From an uncultured Oscillospiraceae bacterium (GTDB taxonomy: Bacteria; Bacillota; Clostridia; Oscillospirales; Oscillospiraceae), in the NCBI GenBank assembly GCA_902497145.1, contig CABVDR010000043.1, positions 1 to 21,793 of the forward strand: 21,793 nt of DNA, in the 5' to 3' direction. Shown in pieces: positions 6,767-14,844 of the stretch. Below the pieces are notes generated by a model. The model did not search any database and had not been told where the DNA came from. It saw nothing but the letters and a program-made list of their open reading frames with translations. The translations under genes were made by a program, and so were the position numbers. Each line of letters starts with the position of its first letter. Positions within the stretch are counted from its first letter, which is position 1.

Positions 6767-8185
6767 TCAGGCCTCTTCCTTGCCGCATCGCATATAAATA
6801 AAGTGTCCAATCAGCGCCATACCCAGGAAAATTGCACTGTATACCGCGCCAAACAGGACCATCTGCGCGCTGGTACCATAGCAGAGGATCCGATACATAA
6901 TAGGCAGAGAAATCAGATCGGTTATGGACATAATGATACTGGTAACAGAGTAGTCCTCCAGGGTAGGAGACTCATAGTTCGGATCGGCAATTTTCAGCAG
7001 AGCCATGCCGGTCATCATAACGCCGGTGCCGACGCCGAAAATGAAAATGCCTCGTTCAAAGGGGTAGGAGTCGGGCAGCATAAACCGATAGAGCTTGAAG
7101 GCCACAAAAGAGACCAGAATAAAGCCGCACACGCTGATGATCAGAATGGGAGTGATGTAGCCCATGACGGCCCGCAGCGGCATACTGGCAATGGCGGCAG
7201 CAATGGCAAAGTCAGAGAGCATGCCGCTCAAGTGAGACTTAATTTTGGGATCAATCATCCACTCCAGATGCAGTTTCTGAATGAGGAAATTGATGATGTG
7301 CATGACGATCAGCGCATAGGGCCACACCGGAATCTCCTTAAAGCCGGGGACATTGTAGGCAACGGCAGCGCCCCGGATCAGATAAGCCAAGGCGGAGGCA
7401 AGGAAGATCAGACCCAGGTGGACGGTAAAGCACTCAATGTTGGAGTTTACCGTGGTCTCCCGACCAGCCGACGGCTGATTGTCCATATCGGTATTGATGC
7501 CCGCATTGGCAGAGTCGGGCAGAGAGGTGGTATCCTTCAAAAAGGTGGTCTTACCCTTACGGGCTGCCCGGTTGATATTGAAAATACCCAGAATAATACC
7601 ACCCAGCAGACCGATAGTGGCAAAGGTGGTGGCGACGCCCTGTACCACTTCCCAGTTCGGATTGCCTGCCTCCAGCAGCACGTTGGCCACTGCACCGGCG
7701 GTTCCGTGGCCGCCGTTAAATCCCTGACTCATCTCAAAGCCAAAGTTATTGTACAGATTCATGCTGGGAAACAGCTTGGCCAACAGTATGGCCACTGCCA
7801 CACCCACCAAAATCTGCGTGCCCATCTGGCTGATATGCATACCAGATACAACGGCAATTCGGGCACTTTTCTTCACGCTTTTGCTCGTATTGGCTCCCTT
7901 TTTCTTTTTGAAGTTACCCAGAGGAACCGCAGCAAAAATCGGAACAATCAGAATGCTGGGGAGCAGAGACCAGGTGTTGACCCACTCCTCTGGAAACGGC
8001 ATAATTGCGTGCGTCCCCAACAGCTCAGGCCCAAGCAGAAGGCCCACAAAGCCGCCCAACACCGACGCCGGAATCAGCATCTTTCTGAAAATAGGGATCT
8101 TGGCCCGCAAAAACATTCCAATTAGCAACAGCATAGCCAGTATGCCGATGCTTTTAAGTAGAGTTTCCAGAAGTTCACTTGTCAT
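6767..8185 (-). CDS. gltS: Sodium/glutamate symporter, GltS (ESS) family
   Basis: Polytopic inner-membrane carrier expected to import glutamate with Na+. The 472-aa product is mostly hydrophobic with about 11-12 membrane segments. It carries the ESS-family glycine motif FNGGHGTAGAVANVL about halfway through the first half, followed by ATTFATIGLLGGIILG. The second pseudo-repeat holds IFGVGTGVMMTGMALLKIADP. The start at 8185 (MTSELLETLLKSIG) follows GGGAGGAAG by five bases; upstream in-frame ATGs lack such a site. It is somewhat longer than Escherichia coli GltS (about 400 aa), owing to a polar central loop (KTTFLKDTTSLPD onwards). It leads the gltS-pepT-pepV unit. A related dicarboxylic amino acid is possible as substrate. 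Confidence 0.85.
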   Translation of the reverse strand: MTSELLETLLKSIGILAMLLLIGMFLRAKIPIFRKMLIPASVLGGFVGLLLGPELLGTHAIMPFPEEWVNTWSLLPSILIVPIFAAVPLGNFKKKKGANTSKSVKKSARIAVVSGMHISQMGTQILVGVAVAILLAKLFPSMNLYNNFGFEMSQGFNGGHGTAGAVANVLLEAGNPNWEVVQGVATTFATIGLLGGIILGIFNINRAARKGKTTFLKDTTSLPDSANAGINTDMDNQPSAGRETTVNSNIECFTVHLGLIFLASALAYLIRGAAVAYNVPGFKEIPVWPYALIVMHIINFLIQKLHLEWMIDPKIKSHLSGMLSDFAIAAAIASMPLRAVMGYITPILIISVCGFILVSFVAFKLYRFMLPDSYPFERGIFIFGVGTGVMMTGMALLKIADPNYESPTLEDYSVTSIIMSITDLISLPIMYRILCYGTSAQMVLFGAVYSAIFLGMALIGHFIYMRCGKEEA

Positions 8186-8309
8186 AGTCTTCCTCCCATC
8201 CGCGATGTCTATAATACAAAAAGACAGTTGACACATCGCTCCTTTTTTGTGCATTTTTAGTCTATCATGCAGCAGTTTCATTTACAATTTCCAATTATAA
8301 AATATATAC

Positions 8310-8327
8310 TATCACAAAAATGTGATA
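8310..8327. promoter_or_regulatory. Palindromic operator candidate in the gltS/pepT2 divergent region
   Basis: TATCACA-AAAA-TGTGATA is a perfect inverted repeat with 7-bp arms in an AT-rich 284-bp gap between divergent genes. On the minus strand it overlaps the expected -35 area of a TATAAT (plus positions 8294-8299) that could serve gltS. It is about 64 bp upstream of the plus-strand -10 box. Half-sites point outward compared with a CRP site, so it is not a CRP box. The binding protein is unknown; the LysR regulator downstream is one candidate. Confidence 0.5.
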
Positions 8328-8387
8328 TAATTTTTTGTGTCTCTCTTTTGAACGTACGTACAATATATTTTCTTTTCTTGGTATATA

Positions 8388-8396
8388 TGGTATAAT
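8388..8396 (+). promoter_or_regulatory. Extended -10 promoter for the second peptidase T gene
   Basis: TGG followed by TATAAT (8391-8396) forms an extended -10 element. No good -35 box is seen 17 bp upstream. The predicted 5' untranslated leader to the ATG at 8470 is about 67 bases. Confidence 0.55.
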
Positions 8397-8469
8397 GCAT
8401 TCGATTTTCTGCATACTTTTCCATTTTTTCTGTATCAGCGTAATGTTATCAAATCATGAGGGCAAGACT

Positions 8470-9696
8470 ATGACACTGCTGGATCGCTTTTTGAAATACA
8501 TATCTATTGATACCCGCAGCCGCCGTGCCGTTGGGCAAAAGCCATCTTCCTTACGACAGTTTGACTTAGCCCATCTGCTGGTCTATGAGCTTCAGCAGAT
8601 GGGGCTTGAGGGAGCGTTTGTGGATAACCGCTGCTTTGTATATGGGACGCTGCCCCCCACACCAGGCTTTGAACACTGCCAAAGTATGGGGCTGATCGCA
8701 CACCTGGATACACACCCGGACATTCCATCCAAAGATGTTGCCCCCCAGATTATTTCCAATTATTCGGGCTGTGACATTCCTTTGGGGGAGTCAAAGCTAT
8801 CCCTTACCCCTGCAAAGTATCCTCACCTGGCCTCTATGCGGGGGCACACCCTGATCACCACCAATGGGACCACTCTGCTGGGGGCGGATGACAAGGCTGG
8901 GCTGGCGGAGATTATGTCCGCCTTACATACCGTTATTTCCAAGAATATTCCACATGGCCTAGTCTGTGTTGCCTTTATCCCAGATGAAGAGATCGGCGAT
9001 GCAGTCACGGACTTAGATCTCACCCATTTTCCGGCCCAGATGGCCTATGCTGTGGATGGTTTAGAGGCCGGGGAGATTGAGTGTGAAAACTTCAACGCAG
9101 CTCAGGTTCATGTCCATATCCACGGTGTCAACTGCCACACCGGAGCGGCCAAAGGCAGATTGATCAACGCCCAACGGTTGGGCATTGAATTTCACCAAAA
9201 CCTGCCCAATAACGAAACCCCGGAGAAGACCGAGGGGATGGAGGGCTTTTATCATCTTCTCTCCTTTCAAGGGTGCGTGGAAACCGCCCATCTCGTCTAC
9301 AACATCCGGGATTTTTCTCAGGAGGGCTGCGCCTGCCGTGTGAATCGGATGCAGCAGATTGCGCAGGAAATCAATTCCCGCTTTCCGGTCCCCATGATTC
9401 AGATTGAAGTGATTGAACAATACCGCAATATGAAAGATGGAATCCTTCCGGTATGGACCATGGTAAGCCTTGCAGAACAGGCCGCGCGGGCTGCAGGACT
9501 CGTTCCCAAAATCAACGCGGTACGCGGCGGAACGGACGGTGCCCGATTGACCGCGATGGGCATTCCCTGTCCTAACCTTGGTACCGGCGCCCACGCCATC
9601 CACAGTTTACAGGAGCATATTTCGCTTGATGAGATGGAGCGAGTTTCTGCCATGCTGGCGGCCCTTATCCGGTTATGTGCAGAGAACACCCTCTGA
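8470..9696 (+). CDS. pepT: Peptidase T (M20B), copy 2
   Basis: Second tripeptide aminopeptidase of the window, 408 aa, beginning MTLLDRFLKYISIDTRS. Translating from 8470 places the metal/catalytic residues at His78, Asp80, Asp140, Glu173/Glu174 and Asp196. These are the positions I recall for Salmonella PepT, which supports this start over upstream in-frame ATGs; GAGGG lies seven bases before it. Later motifs are CHTGAAKGRLINA, RGGTDGARLTAMG and GTGAHAIHSLQEH, whose second His (378) matches the last metal ligand. It is clearly diverged from copy 1 and transcribed the opposite way, with a LysR gene behind it. Both copies keep all catalytic residues, so both should be active; different peptide preference or regulation is inferred. 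Confidence 0.94.
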   Translation: MTLLDRFLKYISIDTRSRRAVGQKPSSLRQFDLAHLLVYELQQMGLEGAFVDNRCFVYGTLPPTPGFEHCQSMGLIAHLDTHPDIPSKDVAPQIISNYSGCDIPLGESKLSLTPAKYPHLASMRGHTLITTNGTTLLGADDKAGLAEIMSALHTVISKNIPHGLVCVAFIPDEEIGDAVTDLDLTHFPAQMAYAVDGLEAGEIECENFNAAQVHVHIHGVNCHTGAAKGRLINAQRLGIEFHQNLPNNETPEKTEGMEGFYHLLSFQGCVETAHLVYNIRDFSQEGCACRVNRMQQIAQEINSRFPVPMIQIEVIEQYRNMKDGILPVWTMVSLAEQAARAAGLVPKINAVRGGTDGARLTAMGIPCPNLGTGAHAIHSLQEHISLDEMERVSAMLAALIRLCAENTL

Positions 9697-9712
9697 ACCA
9701 TATTTTTGTCCA

Positions 9713-9743
9713 CGCCCTCCAGACCTTTGTTGTCTGGAGGGCG
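9713..9743 (+). terminator. Hairpin after the second peptidase T gene
   Basis: CGCCCTCCAGAC (9713-9724) pairs perfectly with GTCTGGAGGGCG (9732-9743) around a 7-base loop, 16 bases after the stop codon. The following bases are only moderately T-rich, so this is a likely but not canonical terminator separating the peptidase gene from the LysR gene. Confidence 0.55.
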
Positions 9744-9785
9744 CTTCACTTCATTGGAATCATTGTTTTTATTTTATTTCAAACA

Positions 9786-9794
9786 TGTTATAGT
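9786..9794 (+). promoter_or_regulatory. Possible extended -10 promoter for the LysR gene
   Basis: TGT followed by TATAGT (9789-9794) resembles an extended -10 element, 22 bases before the LysR start codon. The -35 region is AT-rich without a clear TTGACA. The leader would be about 15 bases. Confidence 0.4.
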
Positions 9795-9815
9795 AAAGCA
9801 GAGAGGAGGGGTCCC

Positions 9816-10757
9816 ATGTTTCACGGGATGGAATATGTTTTAGCCATTTGGAAGACACGCAGCTTTTCTGCCGCGGCAAAGCAGCTGTATATCTCTCAGC
9901 CCGCGCTAAGCAACAGCATCCGGCGGCTGGAAGACCGGCTGGGCGCGCCCATTTTTGACCGCAGCACAAACCCCATTGGTCTCACCGAAATTGGAAAACA
10001 GTATATCAGCGCAGCTGAGCAGATTCAGGCCATACAGGAAAACTTTTCCCACTACCTGGATGATATTCAGAACGCGCAAAGCGGGCGCATTTCTATTGGA
10101 AGCGGTATGATGATGGCCTCTTACCTGCTGCCTGAGCTGATTGCGGGATATAAAGAATCCTTCCCTATGATCGACATCCGCATCATTGAAGGGGATGAGC
10201 GGGGACTGGAGCGAATGCTGCTGGATGGGATCATTGACCTTTTGATTGAGGATCGGGCTCTCCCGGAGCACGCCTTTGAGCGTCAATTTTACTGCAAGGA
10301 GCATATTCTGTTGGCTGTTCCCAAAGATTGGCCCCTGAACCAGCAGCTGCAGCCTTGGCAGCAAAGTGTGGAAAATATTATTTCCGGCGCCTTTTTGAAT
10401 CCCATATACCCTACGGTCAACTTAGCACTGTTTCAGGACTGTCCGTTTGTCCTGAACACACCGGGCGACGAAAACTATAACCGAGCCATTGCACTGTGCC
10501 AGAACTATCATTTTACTCCCCAGCCCGTTCTGACCCTGAACCATCAGCTCTCCTCCTATAATGCGGCCTGCTCGGGCTTGGGCGCGGTTTTTGTCAGCGA
10601 TACCCTGATCAAGGGGTCTCTCTATAATCAAAATATGATTTACTATAAAATTACCGGTCAGGAGGCCGAGCGGGAAATTTGCTTTTACTTTAAGCACAAT
10701 CGCTACCTGCCGCGGTGCGTAAGCAAATTTTTAGAATTTGCAAAAAACAAATCCTAA
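9816..10757 (+). CDS. LysR family transcriptional regulator
   Basis: DNA-binding regulator of 313 aa. The N-terminal winged helix-turn-helix is visible at residues about 5-65 (IWKTRSFSAAAKQLYISQPALSNSIRRLEDRLGAPIFDR, then LTEIGKQYI). A linker helix and a periplasmic-binding-protein-like effector domain follow (GRISIGSGMMMASYLLPELI, FPMIDIRIIEGD, GIIDLLIEDRAL, VFVSDTLI). GAGAGGAGGGG precedes the ATG at 9816; a longer in-frame reading from 9675 would overlap the peptidase gene and add non-LysR sequence. It follows the second peptidase T gene in the same direction after a hairpin. LysR proteins usually control a neighbour, so pepT2 or the divergent gltS-pepT-pepV unit is the likely target. The effector is unknown. 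Confidence 0.9.
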   Translation: MFHGMEYVLAIWKTRSFSAAAKQLYISQPALSNSIRRLEDRLGAPIFDRSTNPIGLTEIGKQYISAAEQIQAIQENFSHYLDDIQNAQSGRISIGSGMMMASYLLPELIAGYKESFPMIDIRIIEGDERGLERMLLDGIIDLLIEDRALPEHAFERQFYCKEHILLAVPKDWPLNQQLQPWQQSVENIISGAFLNPIYPTVNLALFQDCPFVLNTPGDENYNRAIALCQNYHFTPQPVLTLNHQLSSYNAACSGLGAVFVSDTLIKGSLYNQNMIYYKITGQEAEREICFYFKHNRYLPRCVSKFLEFAKNKS

Positions 10758-10844
10758 CAGCAAATTTCGCAATTGAAGGGGAGAAGCGATATTGCAGCCA
10801 TGATCCTGCAAAAGTACACAAAAGCGAAGATTAGAAAGGTTTTG

Positions 10845-11075
10845 TTGCCCCAAAATGGTCCAGCAAGTTTCCGTTCTTTCCCTTCTCCACACGCTCCTTT
10901 ATCTGCTTAAATGAGATCTGTGGTATAAATTGGGGTGCAAATACAATACTTGCACTGCCACTTACTACCCCTTACCGTGTAATAAGCTTTTTACATTGTC
11001 CATGACGATAACTTCTGTGTTTTGCGGTCTTGTGTGTCTCAAATTCACCTTGATCTTCACGTGGAAGGTTATTTA
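10845..11075 (-). pseudogene. Possible decayed IS256-like transposase fragment
   Basis: Minus-strand translation gives LPREDQGEFETHKTAKH, which recalls the PRDR.GEFEP..VKKH segment of IS256-family transposases. It is bounded by stop codons. After a stop the frame continues with FIPQISFKQIKERVEKG, which I cannot match. There are no flanking inverted repeats or target duplications that I can see. The resemblance rests on about ten residues and may be chance. Confidence 0.2.
10935..10955. repeat. Imperfect palindrome in the non-coding stretch
   Basis: GTGCAAATA-CAA-TACTTGCAC has 9-bp arms with one mismatch. It is about 390 bp upstream of the RraA start, too far for a simple operator there. Significance unknown. 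Confidence 0.35.
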
Positions 11076-11138
11076 TCTAAATAATTTTATTAATTCCAGT
11101 CTGAACTGAGAATTTATTTCACGCCTATTCGGCATCAG

Positions 11139-11177
11139 AAAGAGCGCTGCGGAATATATATCTGCAGCGCTCTTTTT
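11139..11177 (+). terminator. Rho-independent terminator upstream of the RraA unit
   Basis: AAAGAGCGCTGC (11139-11150) pairs perfectly with GCAGCGCTCTTT (11164-11175) around a 13-base AT-rich loop, running into five T on the plus strand. It would stop transcripts from the LysR gene and insulate the next promoter. The A-run on the left also permits activity on the minus strand. Confidence 0.8.
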
Positions 11178-11271
11178 GCATGTCTGCTTGCGCCATATGC
11201 ATTGCAAAAAGACACAAAAAATACAGTGCAGTAAAAGGCAGCAGAAAAATATTCACAAAGTCAAAAATATG

Positions 11272-11300
11272 TTGACAAATATTCTTCGATGCTTTAAACT
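11272..11300 (+). promoter_or_regulatory. Sigma-A promoter of the RraA-aminotransferase-antiporter unit
   Basis: Perfect TTGACA (11272-11277), 17-bp spacer, TAAACT (11295-11300). The leader to the ATG at 11350 would be about 43 bases. AAATATT occurs at 11247-11253 and 11277-11283, flanking the -35 box at a 30-bp offset, a weak hint of a regulator site. Confidence 0.8.
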
Positions 11301-11349
11301 GTTGCCATAGAAACAACAACACTTAACCGATAAAAGGGAGGAACTTAAC

Positions 11350-12048
11350 ATGGCAATTGGCAATCGCGTATTTTTGAAGCGTCCCATGCCCAGTCAGGAA
11401 CTGCTGGATGGCTTTGCCGACCTTCCTGCGGCAAACATTGCAGACACTATGGGTCGCTCTTGTGCCATGAACCCGCGAATCCATTTAATGAGCGGATTTA
11501 AGGGTGTCATGGTTGGCCCCGCTCTGACTGTGAAGGCAAGAGCTGGCGACAATCTGTTCATTCACCAAGCCCTGGATATGGCACAGCCGGGAGACATCAT
11601 TGTGGTCTCTAACGATGAAGATCAGACCCGTTCTTTAATGGGTGAAATCATGTTTACTTACGCCAAGTACCAACGCAAGCTGGGCGGCCTGATTCTGGAT
11701 GGTCCGGTCCGTGATGTGGATGCCCTTTCTGAGATGGATCTTCCTGTGTACGCCACCGGCTCCACTCCCGGCGGCCCCCACAAGGAGGGTCCCGGCGAGA
11801 TCAATGTGCCCATCGCCTGCGGCGGCATCAGCGTGAATCCCGGAGACATTATTGTCGCGGATGCTGACGGAATTATTGTGATTCCTCTGAAAGATGCCCC
11901 CGCTGTGCTTCAGGCAGCTCAAAAATTCCACGAGCAGGATGCCGCAAAGGTAGAGGCTGCAAAAAATGGCACCTCCAACCGCGCTTGGGTCAAAAAGACC
12001 TTGGAGGCCAAAAATACAGAGTTTATTGATGGCGCATACGGCGTGTGA
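11350..12048 (+). CDS. RraA family protein (HMG aldolase / oxaloacetate decarboxylase type)
   Basis: Cytoplasmic RraA-fold protein of 232 aa. Catalytic relatives are divalent-metal class II pyruvate aldolases such as 4-hydroxy-4-methyl-2-oxoglutarate aldolase, which also decarboxylate oxaloacetate. The catalytic signature GGLILDGPVRDVDAL is intact, with Arg121 and Asp122 in the D-G-x-x-R-D motif. AANIADTMGR near residue 30 and CGGISVNPGDIIVADADGIIVIP near 157-180 are also typical. This argues for an enzyme rather than an RNase E regulator (RraA proper), which lacks some of these residues. GGGAGGAA sits before the ATG. It opens the unit with an aminotransferase 66 bp downstream, so its substrate is plausibly the 2-oxo acid made by that enzyme. 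The specific substrate is inferred, not seen. Confidence 0.85.
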   Translation: MAIGNRVFLKRPMPSQELLDGFADLPAANIADTMGRSCAMNPRIHLMSGFKGVMVGPALTVKARAGDNLFIHQALDMAQPGDIIVVSNDEDQTRSLMGEIMFTYAKYQRKLGGLILDGPVRDVDALSEMDLPVYATGSTPGGPHKEGPGEINVPIACGGISVNPGDIIVADADGIIVIPLKDAPAVLQAAQKFHEQDAAKVEAAKNGTSNRAWVKKTLEAKNTEFIDGAYGV

Positions 12049-12114
12049 TTCCAGCCGCACCATCTGTTTTAGCTACAAGAAGGAACAATACACCATCAGA
12101 AAGGGGTTTTGAAC

Positions 12115-13311
12115 ATGGCAACTACATTAGCCGAACGTATGAGTAAATTCAGCGGTTCCCCCACCTCAGCTCTGATTGCGAAGGTGGCTGAACTGAAACA
12201 GCAGGGAAAAGATATCATCTCTCTCAATGTTGGGGAACCGGACTTCGGCACCCCGGATTACATCAAGGTAGCCGGCATGAAGGCGATTGCCGATAACTTT
12301 ACCAAGTATACCCCAGGCAACGGCATCCTGGAGCTGCGTCAGGAAATCGCAAAGAAGCTGAAGCAGGATAACGGCATCGAGTACGGACTCAATGAGATTA
12401 CCACTGCCGTTGGTGCCAAGCAGGCCATTGCAAGCGCCATGATGGTCATTGCAGGTCCTGGAGATGAGGTTCTGCTGCCCATTCCCTGCTGGGTGAGTTA
12501 TACGGAAATGATTCGTTTGGCGGGTGCAACCCCTGTTTTTGTCCCAGTCCGATCGGATAATTATGAGCTGGATTTGAAGGCAATCGAAGATGCCATTACG
12601 CCCAAAACCAAGGCAATTATTATCTGTACACCCAACAACCCCACCGGCGCTGTGTACAGCGAGGAGAGTCTGCGGAGACTGGCAGAGCTGGCCGTCCAGC
12701 ACGACTTCTTCATTGTCGCCGACGAGATCTATGAAAAGCTGGTGTATGACGGTGCCAAGCACTTCAGCGTCGCTTCCATCTCCCAGGAGGTCAAGGAGCG
12801 CACCGTCACGGTCAATGGCTTCTCCAAAGCCTACGCCATGACCGGCTGGAGAATTGGCTATGCCGCCGCCCGTCCGGACGTGATTAAGGGCATTATGGCG
12901 GTGCAGAGCCAAACCACTTCCGCCACAAGCGCGATTTCTCAGAAGGCTGCCGTCGCAGCCCTCCGGGGACCCCAGCATGATATGCACATCATGGTGGACG
13001 AGTTTAAACGCCGCAAAAACTATGTTGTCAAGCGGCTGAATAGCATCCCCGGGATTACTTGTCCGGATGTCAAGGGTGCATTCTATGTCTACCCGGACGT
13101 GCAGGCCTACCTGGGTCTGTCCTTTGGGGATCGCAAGATTGAAAATGCAGTCGACCTTTGCCAGTATTTGCTGGATGAAGCCCTGGTTTCTACGGTTCCG
13201 GGGGAATCCTATAATGTACCTGGTAAAATTCGAATTTCTTACTCCAACTCCATGGAGAATCTGGAAAAGGCCTTAGATCGTATTGAGAAGGCACTGGGGG
13301 CGCTTCACTAA
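12115..13311 (+). CDS. PLP-dependent aminotransferase, class I/II (aspartate aminotransferase-like)
   Basis: Cytoplasmic fold-type I aminotransferase of 398 aa, closest in look to Bacillus AspB-type aspartate aminotransferases. Visible motifs are NVGEPDFGTPDYI near residue 40, KYTPGNGILELR near 65, ICTPNNPTGAVYS near 170, and DEIYEKLVYDG near 200. The PLP-lysine segment SKAYAMTGWRIGY has Lys238, and the C-terminal GKIRISYSNSMENL carries the carboxylate-binding Arg. The start at 12115 has AAGGGG eight bases upstream; a TTG two codons earlier is too close to that site. It sits between the RraA-like gene and an NhaC antiporter, all plus-strand. It would convert an amino acid such as aspartate or a 4-substituted glutamate to the 2-oxo acid used by the RraA-like enzyme; this coupling is inferred. 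Confidence 0.92.
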   Translation: MATTLAERMSKFSGSPTSALIAKVAELKQQGKDIISLNVGEPDFGTPDYIKVAGMKAIADNFTKYTPGNGILELRQEIAKKLKQDNGIEYGLNEITTAVGAKQAIASAMMVIAGPGDEVLLPIPCWVSYTEMIRLAGATPVFVPVRSDNYELDLKAIEDAITPKTKAIIICTPNNPTGAVYSEESLRRLAELAVQHDFFIVADEIYEKLVYDGAKHFSVASISQEVKERTVTVNGFSKAYAMTGWRIGYAAARPDVIKGIMAVQSQTTSATSAISQKAAVAALRGPQHDMHIMVDEFKRRKNYVVKRLNSIPGITCPDVKGAFYVYPDVQAYLGLSFGDRKIENAVDLCQYLLDEALVSTVPGESYNVPGKIRISYSNSMENLEKALDRIEKALGALH

Positions 13312-13344
13312 AATAGCATGTTATTTTAGAAAGGAGAAAGCAAA

Positions 13345-14706
13345 ATGGAGAAAAAGGAATATGCGGTCAGTTATTATGGCGGACATGTGAGTGCATGGCT
13401 GTGTGTGGTATTTGCCATTGCCGGAATCATGTTCATGCTGCTGGGCTTGGGCGGCGGAACCAAGAGCATGATGGTAGCGCTGTTCTTTGCTCTGGTCCTT
13501 GGGTTGATCTTGGCCAAAGACCGCAAAGCCTACGGCGAAGAAATGCTCAACGGGTTAAGAGAGTCCATGGTATGCGTCATTTGCGTGGCGTTTTTCATGG
13601 CCGGCCTGCTGTCTGCTCTGCTGAAAAGCTGCGGTTTGATTGAGGCTATGATCTGGCTTGTGGCCGAGCTGCATATCAATACCGGATTTATTCCTGTTGT
13701 GGCATTCCTGATTTGTGTGATTATTTCTACCGCCTGCGGCACTTCCACCGGTACCGTTACCGCTGTCTCCGCGGTGATGTGTCCTTTGGCGGGCGAACTT
13801 GGTATCAATATGGGCCTGATGTGCGGCGCGGTGGTCGGTGGTTCTATCTTCGGCGATAACCTGGCCCCCATCTCCGATACTACCATTGCCTCCTCCCAGA
13901 CTCAGGGCGTTACCGTACAGGAAGCTGTCCGGACCCGTCTGCCCTACTCTCTCATCGTAGGCGGTATTTCTGCCGTTTTGTACATTGTGATCGGCCTATC
14001 TCAGTCCAGCGGCGGCAGTGCTGTGATTGACGCTGATCCTTCCAAAGCGCCCTCCCTGATCTTTTTGATTGTCCCTGTCATTCTCGTTCTGCTGATGGCC
14101 AGAGGTTGGGGCCTGGTCTCCGCTCTGCTGCTGTCCAATGCACTGGTGATTGCGCTTTGCCTGATTCTGGGCGTAATTAATCCCGTTGTTCTCTTCAGTG
14201 ATGACAGCCCCATTCCTGCCGGTATGAGCGGCATGGCGAACGTGGCTATTGTCTCCTTCCTAATCGTTATGATGATCCAGATTCCCACCAAGAGCGGTGC
14301 TATGGATGCATTTGCCAGCTGGATTATCACCAAGTGCAAGACGATCCGCAGTGCGGAACTGGTCACTTATTGCATGGCGGTATTTGGCGTCATCGCCACT
14401 CACAGTTCCACCAACACCATCATCTTCACCGGCCCCTTTGTTCGTAAACTGATGGACGACTATGCAGAGGAAGCCGACCACAGCCGCAGCGCAAACATTT
14501 TGGACGCCGTGGCTTGCGGTACCAATGGTCTAATTCCTCACGGAAATCCTGCTTTGGTCATTACTGGTGTTGCTACCACGGTTGCCGGTGTTCCTGCATC
14601 CTTCTCGTTCCTTGATTTTCTCCCCTATAACTACCACTGCTGGGGCCTGCTGATCATCTTCCTGCTGAGCATCATCACCGGCATTGGCAGAAAGCGTAAG
14701 AAGTAA
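13345..14706 (+). CDS. NhaC family Na+/H+ antiporter-type transporter
   Basis: Polytopic membrane protein of 453 aa with about 11-13 hydrophobic segments. Family markers are the CGTSTGTVTAVSAVMCPLA stretch near residue 132 and GGSIFGDNLAPISDTTIASSQTQG near 168-191, an NhaC signature containing the ion-site Asp residues. A second half carries HSSTNTIIFTGPF and GTNGLIPHGNPAL. AAAGGAGAAAG precedes the ATG. NhaC relatives include simple Na+/H+ antiporters and substrate exchangers such as the Bacillus malate/lactate carrier MleN. Given its place after an aminotransferase and an aldolase/decarboxylase, it may import the amino acid or export an organic acid rather than only manage sodium. That is an inference. 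Confidence 0.87.
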   Translation: MEKKEYAVSYYGGHVSAWLCVVFAIAGIMFMLLGLGGGTKSMMVALFFALVLGLILAKDRKAYGEEMLNGLRESMVCVICVAFFMAGLLSALLKSCGLIEAMIWLVAELHINTGFIPVVAFLICVIISTACGTSTGTVTAVSAVMCPLAGELGINMGLMCGAVVGGSIFGDNLAPISDTTIASSQTQGVTVQEAVRTRLPYSLIVGGISAVLYIVIGLSQSSGGSAVIDADPSKAPSLIFLIVPVILVLLMARGWGLVSALLLSNALVIALCLILGVINPVVLFSDDSPIPAGMSGMANVAIVSFLIVMMIQIPTKSGAMDAFASWIITKCKTIRSAELVTYCMAVFGVIATHSSTNTIIFTGPFVRKLMDDYAEEADHSRSANILDAVACGTNGLIPHGNPALVITGVATTVAGVPASFSFLDFLPYNYHCWGLLIIFLLSIITGIGRKRKK

Positions 14707-14746
14707 CCCACTCCATTCACAGGCATTTTCTCTTCCATGATTTAGG

Positions 14747-14772
14747 GCGGACAACGATACGTCGTTGTCCGC
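14747..14772 (+). terminator. Terminator after the antiporter gene
   Basis: GCGGACAACGA (14747-14757) pairs perfectly with TCGTTGTCCGC (14762-14772) around a 4-base loop, followed by TTCCTTTTT. It closes the RraA-aminotransferase-antiporter unit. Confidence 0.85.
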
Positions 14773-14794
14773 TTCCTTTTTCCTGCGGGCAAGA

Positions 14795-14823
14795 TTGACC
14801 ATAAAAAAGTTCTCTGATATACT
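14795..14823 (+). promoter_or_regulatory. Sigma-A promoter of the RpiR gene
   Basis: TTGACC (14795-14800), 17-bp spacer, TATACT (14818-14823), 21 bases before the RpiR ATG. The leader would be only about 15 bases. Confidence 0.8.
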
Positions 14824-14844
14824 ACCCTCAAAGGGGAAGTGATT

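Larger units (their letters stand above)
10758..11138. other. Non-coding stretch between the LysR gene and the RraA unit
   Basis: About 380 bp without a convincing gene and with more A+T than its neighbours. It contains an imperfect palindrome (10935-10955) and, on the minus strand between about 10845 and 11075, interrupted reading frames with a faint transposase-like look. No RNA gene or riboswitch could be recognised. Confidence 0.6.

Noticed and set aside
6740..8125. A long plus-strand frame opposite gltS
   Set aside because: It mirrors a membrane protein gene, producing a His/Gln/Asn-rich translation with no recognisable domain or ribosome site.
8310..8327. The palindrome as a CRP or FNR site
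   Set aside because: CRP needs TGTGA-N6-TCACA and FNR needs TTGAT-N4-ATCAA; here the half-sites are TCACA then TGTGA, the opposite order, and match neither.
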